From contig WBXH01000006.1 of the NCBI GenBank assembly GCA_008933015.1, positions 1 to 38,847 on the forward strand: DNA of 38,847 bases, given 5' to 3'. This DNA is from Verrucomicrobiota bacterium. GTDB taxonomy: Bacteria; Verrucomicrobiota; Verrucomicrobiia; Chthoniobacterales; UBA6821. The notes below the pieces were generated by a model. That model ran no database searches. It had not been told where the DNA came from and worked only from the letters and a program-made list of their open reading frames with translations. Shown here one piece after another: positions 8,943-16,482 of this stretch (position 1 is its first letter; each line of letters starts with the position of its first letter). A program made the translations under genes and the position numbers.

Positions 8943-10049
8943 ATGAGATCGAACTCTACAACACCCTCAGCGCTCGACCGTCTGTATGTTTTTATTATGG
9001 CTGGAGGAAGTGGGGAGCGTTTTTGGCCGGCCAGTCGCACCTCCACCCCGAAGCACCTGCTACGCCTGCTTGGTGAACAGTCGCTGCTGGAGCAAACGAT
9101 CCGTCGCTTCACGGGAAGCGATACCCAGAAGATCGGAAGCATGATCCCTCCCGAGCAGGTTTTCATCCTTACAAACAGGGCTCAGGTAGAATCCACCCAG
9201 GCCGCCATTCCCTTTTTCCCACGTTCCAATATCATTGCCGAACCAGCCAAGCGTGACACGGCTCCAGCAGCGGCATTGGCAACGGCCATCGCCCGTTCGA
9301 AAAACAAGGATGCCATCGTTGCTCTCTTTCCAGCCGATGCGATGATTCATGATGTTGCGACTTTTCAACGTCAGCTTTCCGAGGCCACAGAATTTGTAGC
9401 CGAGCATCCCTCGATTGTTACTTTTTCGATCACACCCACACATGCCTCGACAGGATTCGGATATCTCCAGTTGGGACACCCCATCCCCAGCAAGTATTCT
9501 TCGAGTTTCGTGACCGTGGAACGCTTTGTGGAAAAACCTGATGCACCGCGGGCCGCGGAATTTTTCGAAGGGAAAAAACATGGTTGGAATGCGGGCATGT
9601 TCCTCTGGCAGGCTGGGACTTTTGTTGAGGAATGTCGGAAATACCAACCGGAGTTGGAACATTTTATCTTGGAATTCCCCTTGGACGGGTCAACCGAGAA
9701 TTATCTGGGTGAAGTCTTTCCGAAGCTTCCAAAGATCTCCGTCGATTTTGCGATCATGGAAAAAGCAGCAAGCGTGGTGGCTGCCATCGCTGAATACGAC
9801 TGGGATGATGTCGGCTCTTGGTCTGCTCTTCCCGCCCACTTGGGCAAGGACTCCTTGGAAAACACTTTTTCAGGAAGGGTTATCACCCTTGATGCTCATC
9901 ACAATATCGTGGTGGGCGGCAAGCGCACCGTCGCTCTCTGTGGAGTCAGCGATCTTGTGGTTGTAGCAACGGAGGATGCAATCCTTGTCTGTCACAGGGA
10001 CGCCGTTCAACAAATCAAGAACTTGCCGGTCCCCGACGAATTAAAGTGA
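8943..10049 (+). CDS. manC: Mannose-1-phosphate guanylyltransferase (GDP-mannose pyrophosphorylase)
   Basis: Makes GDP-mannose from mannose-1-phosphate and GTP for glycan synthesis. The 368-residue protein is the single-domain type: it lacks the C-terminal phosphomannose isomerase domain found in AlgA-type enzymes. The nucleotide-binding signature MAGGSGERFWPASRTSTPKH is at residues 19-38, followed by VALFPADAMIHD, the sugar-binding VERFVEKPDAP and GWNAGMFLW, and YDWDDVGSW near the end. The start at 8943 is three bases after valS, so co-transcription is likely. It converges on pgpH, with only eight bases between the stops and no clear terminator there. Confidence 0.9.
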   Translation: MRSNSTTPSALDRLYVFIMAGGSGERFWPASRTSTPKHLLRLLGEQSLLEQTIRRFTGSDTQKIGSMIPPEQVFILTNRAQVESTQAAIPFFPRSNIIAEPAKRDTAPAAALATAIARSKNKDAIVALFPADAMIHDVATFQRQLSEATEFVAEHPSIVTFSITPTHASTGFGYLQLGHPIPSKYSSSFVTVERFVEKPDAPRAAEFFEGKKHGWNAGMFLWQAGTFVEECRKYQPELEHFILEFPLDGSTENYLGEVFPKLPKISVDFAIMEKAASVVAAIAEYDWDDVGSWSALPAHLGKDSLENTFSGRVITLDAHHNIVVGGKRTVALCGVSDLVVVATEDAILVCHRDAVQQIKNLPVPDELK

Positions 10050-10057
10050 GGGGATGA

Positions 10058-11602
10058 TCATGCCTTCGCGTCGTCTTTCCGACGACCATAAGCGATGCGC
10101 GAGTGCATCATGCTTCCCAAGCTTGAAACTAGTGTTGCAGCAATCTCCTGCAACTGGCATAGGGTCACCGGGGCCTCATCATATTGGCCGTCATTGATAC
10201 GATCCTGCAGTAGATCGTGAACCAAGTCATCCAATCGTTGCGGCGTGGGACGTTCAAGGCTTCTTGAAGCACTCTCAGCAGCATCGGCTAGCCCCAGAAT
10301 AACGGCCTCAAGAGACTGCGGCTTGGGTCCCGGATACCGGTAGCTCTCTTCGCTTACCCTTGGGATATCCTCAGGATTGGCATTGATCAGACCGCCGCCG
10401 GATTGGGCATCCCTCTCCTGTCGGCAAGCGCGCTGGTAGAAAAATTCGACAAGTGTTGTCCCATGATGCTGTTGGATACCGTCAATGACCCTGCCGTTGA
10501 GTTTATGACGCAGTCCGAGATCAACCCCATCTTTCACATGGGAGACAATGACCAACGAACTCATGGTGGGGGTAAGCTCGTCATGGGGGTTCTCCCCCGT
10601 AGGCATATTTTCGGTGAAGTACTCTGGTTTAGCCAGCTTTCCTATATCGTGAAAATAAGCACTGACTCGGCATAGCGAGGAGTTGGCTCCGACTTTTTCA
10701 GCACAAGCCTCTGCAAGATTTGCCATGGCTAGGGAGTGATGGTAAGTACCGGGAGCCTCCAAGCTGAGGCGGCGTAGGAGCGGGTGGTTCAGGTCAGCCA
10801 TCTCCATCAATGAGATATCCGTTGTAATACCAAACATCCTTTCAACAAGCGGAAGGGAACCGCTGATGACAACACCGGTAAAAAGCCCTATCCCTACGGC
10901 ATAGGTGAAACAGAGTCCAGCCTGAACCCATGGAAATGAGAGGGGCATGGGGCAACCGCCTTGAATGAAAGGGAGGGAACTCCAAATCAGGGAAAGGAAA
11001 GCAATAGAAATACCGGAATACAACCCGGCGCGAAGCAATCGTGAACGGCGTCGAACCTTTAAGGTGGAAAGAATCCCCGTAAGTCCACCAGCAAGGACCA
11101 GTAAGAGAGAACCGGGATCACCCTTCTGCTGAAGCACCAACCACCACAGAGCACCTGTCACGCAGGCAAAAATTGCTGTCGGAGCACCGAGCATGACGGA
11201 GATCGATATCGGGGCCAACGCATAAGGTATCAATATCTGTGAAAGCCCAACATCACTCTGTCCTTGGATCAGCTTTCCCAAGCCCAGTTGTAAAAGAATC
11301 AGAAAGAGAAAGAGCGTGAGACGTGAGTTCTTAACGAGCGGGGAGTCTTTGCTCACCAACGGCAGTGTGACGGCTAGTACAAGGACCATCAACGAAAGGA
11401 AAAATTGTGTCAAAGCATCCTGCGACCCGCTCAAAAAACAGAGGCTGGCCAGTATCACTGAGGTCGTAAGGATGATCACTCCCTTCATTAGGGTGTTTTC
11501 TTCAAGCCGTTCAAAGAACCTGTTGCCGGACTTGGAAAGACGGGTCTTTCCACAACTCATTCCCTTGGCCTCAAGGCGTCTTTTTTTGAGAAATCGGAAC
11601 AT
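10058..11602 (-). CDS. Membrane HD-domain phosphohydrolase of the PgpH (7TM-HD) family, lacking the sensor domain
   Basis: PgpH-family proteins are membrane c-di-AMP phosphodiesterases. This 514-residue member has about eight hydrophobic segments between residues 41 and 250, then a cytoplasmic HD domain (about 284-440). Visible are HPLLRRLSLEAPGTYHHSLAM, the HD pair in SAYFHDIGKLAKPEYF (residues 318-319), VSHVKDGVDL, IQQHHGTTLVEFFY and LGLADAAESASRSL. Family members usually run 700-850 residues with a large extracellular 7TMR-HDED domain between helices 1 and 2. Here helix 1 (41-59) is followed almost at once by helix 2, so that domain is missing. It lies 41 bases downstream of phoH, the usual neighbour. 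Confidence 0.85.
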   Translation of the reverse strand: MFRFLKKRRLEAKGMSCGKTRLSKSGNRFFERLEENTLMKGVIILTTSVILASLCFLSGSQDALTQFFLSLMVLVLAVTLPLVSKDSPLVKNSRLTLFLFLILLQLGLGKLIQGQSDVGLSQILIPYALAPISISVMLGAPTAIFACVTGALWWLVLQQKGDPGSLLLVLAGGLTGILSTLKVRRRSRLLRAGLYSGISIAFLSLIWSSLPFIQGGCPMPLSFPWVQAGLCFTYAVGIGLFTGVVISGSLPLVERMFGITTDISLMEMADLNHPLLRRLSLEAPGTYHHSLAMANLAEACAEKVGANSSLCRVSAYFHDIGKLAKPEYFTENMPTGENPHDELTPTMSSLVIVSHVKDGVDLGLRHKLNGRVIDGIQQHHGTTLVEFFYQRACRQERDAQSGGGLINANPEDIPRVSEESYRYPGPKPQSLEAVILGLADAAESASRSLERPTPQRLDDLVHDLLQDRINDGQYDEAPVTLCQLQEIAATLVSSLGSMMHSRIAYGRRKDDAKA

Positions 11603-11643
11603 TGCAGATGATGGTTTTCTTACGGGATTCTTTGAATAGTTTG

Positions 11644-12735
11644 CTAAAATCTGCTGTCTTTCGTTCCCCTATGCTCTTTGTAAGCCTCCAGGATGGCTCG
11701 AACGAGCGGGTGACGAACCACATCCTTTTCTCCAAAAAAATGAAACGAGATTTCGGAGGTAGTTTTGAGCGCCCCCACGGCCTCAATAAGGCCGCTTGGT
11801 TTGTTTTTGGGAAGATCAATCTGGGTGCGATCACCCGTGATCACACACCTGGAACCCATCCCGATCCGCGTGAGAAACATGAACATTTGTTCGGTTGTTG
11901 TGTTCTGCGCCTCATCAAGAATGATGAAGGCCTTGTTGAGGGTTCGCCCGCGCATGTAGGCAAGAGGAGCGATCTCAATGATTTTCTTTTCGATGGCACG
12001 CTGGATCTCCTCCGGTTCCATCATGTCATGAAGCGCGTCGTAAAGAGGCCGCAGGTAAGGCAGAATCTTTTCCTGCAGCTCTCCAGGTAAAAATCCCAAT
12101 GCCTCACCTGCCTCGACTGCTGGACGGGTAAGGATGATCCGGTTGACGCTTTCCGATCGGAGCGCCGCAACGGCCTTGGCCACGGCAAGATAGGTCTTGC
12201 CAGTTCCTGCCGGTCCGATCCCAAAGGTGATATCATGGGAATCGATGGCCCTGAGATAATCCCTCTGTGAAATACTCTTGGGTACTACGGGAGGCTTGCG
12301 TGCGGAGCACTGGATTCTCTCAGAGTAGAGTCCTTCGAGCGACTCATTGCGATGACGGATATCCACACTTCCTTCACCCGATGCCTTCTTGGCTGGGACA
12401 GACTGAGTCGTTTCATGACCGAGGGCGAAAAGAAACTCATCACGTCCAATCAGTGCACCTTTTGCACTCACCTTTTCGAGCTGGGAAAATATTTTTTGCG
12501 CCCTGTCTACGGCTTCTTTAGGGCCATCAATTTTCATCCAACCATCGCGGCATGTCAGACGAATGCCGAGACGCCCTTCCATCATTCTGAGCAATCCCTC
12601 ATCGCCTCCATAAAGCGACACAAGAACACGGCCGTTGGCAAATTCCATCTTAACAGAGAACGTCTCACCGCTTACATTCTCGACAATCCCCCGATTGGGA
12701 TTACGGGTGGTCTTTCGCAGGGCCTTTGTCTTCAA
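11644..12735 (-). CDS. phoH: PhoH-family ATPase
   Basis: PhoH proteins are cytoplasmic ATPases linked to RNA metabolism. 363 residues. An N-terminal KH-like region (about 25-105) precedes the ATPase core with Walker A GIGPAGTGKTYLAVAKAV, RPAVEAGEALGFLPG, Walker B FIILDEAQNTT and the MFLTRIGMGSRCVITGD block. The start codon is TTG at 12735; an in-frame TAG lies immediately before it, so no upstream start is possible, and the next ATG (residue 30) would cut the KH-like part. It follows the 154-residue secreted protein by nine bases and precedes pgpH. The ybeY gene that commonly sits in this cluster is not here. Confidence 0.93.
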   Translation of the reverse strand: MKTKALRKTTRNPNRGIVENVSGETFSVKMEFANGRVLVSLYGGDEGLLRMMEGRLGIRLTCRDGWMKIDGPKEAVDRAQKIFSQLEKVSAKGALIGRDEFLFALGHETTQSVPAKKASGEGSVDIRHRNESLEGLYSERIQCSARKPPVVPKSISQRDYLRAIDSHDITFGIGPAGTGKTYLAVAKAVAALRSESVNRIILTRPAVEAGEALGFLPGELQEKILPYLRPLYDALHDMMEPEEIQRAIEKKIIEIAPLAYMRGRTLNKAFIILDEAQNTTTEQMFMFLTRIGMGSRCVITGDRTQIDLPKNKPSGLIEAVGALKTTSEISFHFFGEKDVVRHPLVRAILEAYKEHRGTKDSRF

Positions 12736-12744
12736 CTAAGAAGG

Positions 12745-13209
12745 CTATTTATAGCCGTAAACCAACGCCCACGGAGTCCGATCCTCGGGCGACTTGAGGA
12801 TTTGAACGATGGCAAAAAATGTTCCCGTTGACTTGGGGGAGACTCTGGCGCCGGCAAAGCGGCCCTTTTGCCAGCTTTCTGCATCAACCAGATTGCCCTT
12901 GTCATCGTAGATGTGAACCGAGAGGGAGGCACCTTTCAGATCTGTGGCCATGAGAAACCAGTAGTCGTTTCCTTTGAAGAGTTGTGAACTCACCGCTTTT
13001 TTATCACGGACGGCAAGATCGCCTCCCCAGGCATCCTTTCTGATGGAGAAGCCCTGCTTGTAGTAAGGAAGAGCAGCCTCGTAAGCGAAGGAAAGTGCGT
13101 CATCAACGGTTGCCAAGAGTTGTACTGGTGAGGCCACCGTTACTATGGTGACAGCCATTATGAATACCAGATATCTGGGTCGATTGAGGCAAGTGGCGGA
13201 GAATTTCAT
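12745..13209 (-). CDS. Secreted protein of unknown function (154 aa)
   Basis: I do not recognise the family. Residues 1-33 form an N-terminal signal (basic start, hydrophobic LVFIMAVTIVTVAS, possible cleavage after LLA). The mature part of about 120 residues has an alternating polar/hydrophobic pattern suggesting beta strands (LSVHIYDDKGNLVDAES, GTFFAIVQIL, TPWALVYGYK). DLKGASLSVHIYDDKGNLV resembles the lipid- or ligand-exposed sandwich folds of periplasmic proteins, but that is weak. It lies two bases after the 267-residue secreted protein and nine bases before phoH, so the four genes 14015 to 10058 look like one operon. Confidence 0.75.
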   Translation of the reverse strand: MKFSATCLNRPRYLVFIMAVTIVTVASPVQLLATVDDALSFAYEAALPYYKQGFSIRKDAWGGDLAVRDKKAVSSQLFKGNDYWFLMATDLKGASLSVHIYDDKGNLVDAESWQKGRFAGARVSPKSTGTFFAIVQILKSPEDRTPWALVYGYK

Positions 13210-13211
13210 GG

Positions 13212-14015
13212 TCAGTTGACGCCGTTGACAACCTGCTGATTTACCCCGTGGGTGAAATCATGAATGATCTTAGCCTGGTCAATCGAGATGTTTTCCCCAC
13301 CTTGATTGACAATAGGGCCGATTTTCCGAAGAACATCTCGAATTTCGGAGACCAAGAGGTTTTTACGAAGACGAGATCCCATGGAACCGATACACCGATC
13401 GAAGTAATTCACCAGTTCCGGCTGATGAAGTAATTCAGCTCCATCCCTGGAAAAGCCGTTCTGGACAATAGAAGTGAGTACCTCGGTTCCCCGGAGCCAC
13501 CCTCCGAGACTGACAAGCTGCGACAGGTCCTGATCATTAAGTTCCTGCATGGCACCTCTCACATCCTGAAGCGCTCCGTCGAATTCTGCTCGAACCCCCT
13601 TCCAATCGCGTTGGTCGGCCTTGTCGGTAATGCTCTTACTACGAGCGATGACTGATTTACGGACATTGATAGCCTCGGCAAGCGTAAGAACCTGACGGCC
13701 GAGTTCTTTGACTCGTTCGGAATCCTCCGCCTCAACGGCCACGAAACCCTCGGCAATCACATTGCCTAAAAGAAGTGCAGTGCGTGCACGGTCTTCGGGA
13801 GTTTGGGCTTTTCCATCACGCAATTGGGACTTCCAGTTGGGATTACCCAACTTATCCAAGACGGCAAAAATCTCACTGGGGACTGGCACAACCACATCTT
13901 GGACGGCCGCTGCGGGAAAATCAGAGATGGCGATCTTCTTCGGCGGTGTGTCGGCAAGGAGGGCCGTCACACCCGAAACCGAGACAAGCAGAGTAAGGAG
14001 TGAAATTTGTTTCAT
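13212..14015 (-). CDS. Secreted helical protein of unknown function (267 aa)
   Basis: No family recognised. The ORF track starts at 14084, but the ATG at 14015 begins a clear signal peptide (MKQISLLTLLVSVSGVTALLA, cleavage near residue 21) and is preferred. The mature protein is almost all predicted helix, with DRARTALLLGNVIAEGFVAV, VKELGRQVLTLAEAIN and WKGVRAEFDGALQDVRGAM, then a region ending ISIDQAKIIHDFTHGVN. It is the first gene of the minus-strand operon that includes the 154-residue secreted protein, phoH and pgpH, and is divergent from the heptose kinase gene. The product is likely periplasmic. Confidence 0.78.
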   Translation of the reverse strand: MKQISLLTLLVSVSGVTALLADTPPKKIAISDFPAAAVQDVVVPVPSEIFAVLDKLGNPNWKSQLRDGKAQTPEDRARTALLLGNVIAEGFVAVEAEDSERVKELGRQVLTLAEAINVRKSVIARSKSITDKADQRDWKGVRAEFDGALQDVRGAMQELNDQDLSQLVSLGGWLRGTEVLTSIVQNGFSRDGAELLHQPELVNYFDRCIGSMGSRLRKNLLVSEIRDVLRKIGPIVNQGGENISIDQAKIIHDFTHGVNQQVVNGVN

Positions 14016-14026
14016 CGAAAATCCGG

Positions 14027-14050
14027 AAAAAATACCCTCGCCGCGGAGGG
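14027..14050 (-). terminator. Terminator-like hairpin in the leader of the secreted-protein operon
   Basis: On the minus strand CCCTC-CGCGGC-GAGGG is followed by TATTTTTT, ending 12 bases before the ATG at 14015. The five-pair stem is short but GC-rich, and the T-tract is good. If the promoter lies upstream of 14050, this would be an attenuator for the four-gene operon. If the longer ORF start at 14084 is real, it would be coding. Confidence 0.3.
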
Positions 14051-14110
14051 ATTTGCCGTGGAGCATTGGGGACTCGTAGTTCACAGGCTGTTTGTTAAGT
14101 TCAATCTGTA

Positions 14111-15118
14111 ATGGACCTTAAAAGATTACAACACATTCTTGATGCCGCATCCGCCAAACGGTTGCTTGTCATCGGTGACCTGATGCTGGACGAGTTCGTC
14201 TGGGGAAACGTCAGTAGGATTTCTCCTGAAGCACCTGTTCCAGTCGTGGAGGTTGAGAGGGAATCAAGTTATCCGGGTGGAGCCGCAAATGTTGCCAGAA
14301 ATCTAAGGGGTTTCACCAACTCGGTGACCATGCTTGGTGTCATCGGAGCCGATCAGGCGGGAGAAAAGCTGACCAAGCTCCTTCAAGAAGAGGGTATCTC
14401 GCCGGAAGGTCTCTTCACCGACCCTAATGTCTCTACCATTGTAAAGACACGTATCATTGCCCAGCGGCAGCAAGTCGTCCGATTCGATCGCGATCACAGG
14501 GCAGCGCCGGGTTCGGGTAGAAGCGATATTGTCACGAGGGCAAGGAAACTGGTGCAAGAAGCGGATGCCGTTCTCATCGAGGACTATGGCAAGGGATTCC
14601 TTGATCAACTTCTTGTCGATGAGGTGATCCGGGCCGCTAAGGAAAGCGGAACGATCGTGACTTGTGATCCGAATCCCAAAAATCCTCTCGAGTGGACGGG
14701 AGTCGACACGATCAAGCCGAACCGTTCCGAAGCATTTGCGGCCGCGGGCATCCCCCTCACACCTCCGGTGCATCCCGTTGAAAAGGACAAGGCACTGATG
14801 GAAGTGGGAAGACTTCTTTTACAACGCTGGCAAGCCGGCGCCCTCCTCATCACCCTGAGCGAGCAGGGAATGATGCTTTTCCGCCCGGAAGACCCACCCT
14901 ACCACACGCCTACCAGAGCCCGGGAAATTTTTGATGTCTCGGGAGCAGGAGACACATCTATTTCCCTCTATACACTGGGCATCGCCTCGGGAGCCGAACC
15001 TGACGAAGCTGCAGAATTGGCCAACCATGCCGCGGGGATTGTTGTCGGTAAGTTGGGAACGGCCACCTGTTCCAAGGGGGAGTTGGTGGAAAGCTTCCGT
15101 AACAACGCTGGTCTATGA
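14111..15118 (+). CDS. rfaE1: D-glycero-beta-D-manno-heptose-7-phosphate kinase (RfaE1/HldE N-domain type)
   Basis: PfkB-family kinase that phosphorylates heptose-7-phosphate at C1 for the ADP-heptose of LPS core. 335 residues, kinase domain only: the C-terminal adenylyltransferase of fused HldE is absent and must be encoded elsewhere. Typical family sequence includes VIGDLMLDEFVWGNVSRISPEAPVPVV, YPGGAANVARNLRGF, DYGKGFL, CDPNPKNP and the PfkB catalytic signature DVSGAGDTSISLYT. The catalytic Asp is the one in GAGD. It overlaps the phosphatase gene by four bases (ATGA), so the two are translationally coupled. Confidence 0.92.
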   Translation: MDLKRLQHILDAASAKRLLVIGDLMLDEFVWGNVSRISPEAPVPVVEVERESSYPGGAANVARNLRGFTNSVTMLGVIGADQAGEKLTKLLQEEGISPEGLFTDPNVSTIVKTRIIAQRQQVVRFDRDHRAAPGSGRSDIVTRARKLVQEADAVLIEDYGKGFLDQLLVDEVIRAAKESGTIVTCDPNPKNPLEWTGVDTIKPNRSEAFAAAGIPLTPPVHPVEKDKALMEVGRLLLQRWQAGALLITLSEQGMMLFRPEDPPYHTPTRAREIFDVSGAGDTSISLYTLGIASGAEPDEAAELANHAAGIVVGKLGTATCSKGELVESFRNNAGL

Positions 15119-15663
15119 GCGGCAAAATAGGGTTGCGCCCGGCGCTTTTCATCGACCGTGACGGCACCTTGATGGAGGAGGTGGATCACTGCCACGATCC
15201 GACGCTTGTCCGTGCTTATCCTGGGGCGGCCACGGAGCTCGAGCGCGCCCGCTCCCTGGGATGGGCAATCATCATCATCACCAACCAGAGCGGCATTGGC
15301 AGGGGATATTTCACAGTGGAGCAGTTCCAATCGGTCCAGAATGAACTCATCCGTCAACTTGGCGGAACAATTGATGCGACTTACATGTCACCCGATCTTC
15401 CCGAAACCGGATCATTGCGTCGCAAGCCTGCTCCGGGAATGATCCTTGAGGCAGCTTCAGAGCATGGAATCGACCTGAGTCGATCATTCATGATAGGGGA
15501 CAAAAAACTCGATGTCGAATGCGGACGCCAGGCCGGAGTCTTTACCATTCTGGTCGAGACTGGCTATGGACGTGACTACGGTGACTGCTTTCCCGATCAC
15601 AGGGTTCCGACCGTTACCGAGGCAATACGCATAGCCTTGGACGGGAGTCCAATGGAACGCTGA
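15115..15663 (+). CDS. gmhB: D-glycero-D-manno-heptose-1,7-bisphosphate phosphatase (HAD family)
   Basis: HAD-IIIA phosphatase that removes the C7 phosphate after the heptose kinase step. 182 residues. Motif I is FIDRDGTLMEE (nucleophile and acid/base Asp), motif II IITNQSGIGRGYF, motif III RRKPAPGMI and motif IV MIGDKKLDVECG. E. coli GmhB holds zinc in a loop with a CPH...CxC pattern before motif III. Here the equivalent stretch is MSPDLPETGSLRRKP with no Cys or His, so the zinc site is missing. The ATGA overlap with the kinase gene supports the pathway assignment. A related HAD-IIIA phosphatase of another sugar remains possible. Confidence 0.85.
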   Translation: MSGKIGLRPALFIDRDGTLMEEVDHCHDPTLVRAYPGAATELERARSLGWAIIIITNQSGIGRGYFTVEQFQSVQNELIRQLGGTIDATYMSPDLPETGSLRRKPAPGMILEAASEHGIDLSRSFMIGDKKLDVECGRQAGVFTILVETGYGRDYGDCFPDHRVPTVTEAIRIALDGSPMER

Positions 15664-15669
15664 CCCTCG

Positions 15670-16482
15670 ATGAAAAAATCCGGGAAATCAGCTCCCAAGC
15701 TGACTTGTAAAAATCATGGTCCAGCAATTGCCCTAGTCATACCAGCACGTTGGGGGTCCACCCGATTTCCCGGCAAATGCCTTCACATGATCGCTGGAAA
15801 ACCGCTTGTCCAGCACGTCTGGGAGCGATCACTTCTTGCAAAGAACATTTCACGGGTCCTGATCGCCACCGATGACAAGAGGATTGCCGATACATCCCTT
15901 CAATTCGGTGCGGAAGTCGTGATGACATCGCCAACCCATCCGAGCGGTACAGATCGCATTGCCGAAGTTGCCACCAGACTCCGAGGCATTACCCATTTCA
16001 TTAATGTTCAGGGGGATGAGCCGATGATCAATCCTCTCCTGATTGGCATGCTTGCCAAAGCAATGATTCAGGATCCAGAAATCGGCATGATCACGGCGGC
16101 GACTCCTTTTGAAGATCCACGGGAAGTTGATGACCCAAACTGCGTGAAAGTAATCGCTGGCAAGAATGGCAACGCCCTCTATTTTTCACGGGGAAGAATT
16201 CCATTCCAGCGAGATGCTCATGATCAGGAGAGCGCAATGACACCGCTGCTCCATCTGGGCATCTACGGATACAGCCGGGATATCCTAAAAAAACTTGTCA
16301 AACTTCCCCCCTCCCCGTTGGAGCTTTGCGAGAAACTCGAGCAACTGAGAGCCTTGGAACATGGCATCCCGATTAGGCTTGTCAGAACATCCCACCGAGG
16401 CGTGGGAGTCGACACCCCGGCAGACGCCCTCCTTGTGGAACGAATGATCCTTGGGATCAATGACCGTAAAAAAAACAGGTAG
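15670..16482 (+). CDS. kdsB: 3-deoxy-manno-octulosonate cytidylyltransferase (CMP-Kdo synthetase)
   Basis: Activates Kdo as CMP-Kdo for lipid A-core assembly. 270 residues, with a basic N-terminal extension of about 22 residues before the usual start IALVIPARWGSTRFPGKCL. Other family motifs are VLIATDDKRI, PSGTDRIAEV, FINVQGDEPMINP, YFSRGRIPF, LGIYGYSRD, LELCEKLEQLRALEHG and VGVDTPAD. It lies six bases after gmhB in an LPS-core operon. Its last 26 bases overlap the 3' end of the convergent MgtC/DUF4010 gene. Confidence 0.94.
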   Translation: MKKSGKSAPKLTCKNHGPAIALVIPARWGSTRFPGKCLHMIAGKPLVQHVWERSLLAKNISRVLIATDDKRIADTSLQFGAEVVMTSPTHPSGTDRIAEVATRLRGITHFINVQGDEPMINPLLIGMLAKAMIQDPEIGMITAATPFEDPREVDDPNCVKVIAGKNGNALYFSRGRIPFQRDAHDQESAMTPLLHLGIYGYSRDILKKLVKLPPSPLELCEKLEQLRALEHGIPIRLVRTSHRGVGVDTPADALLVERMILGINDRKKNR

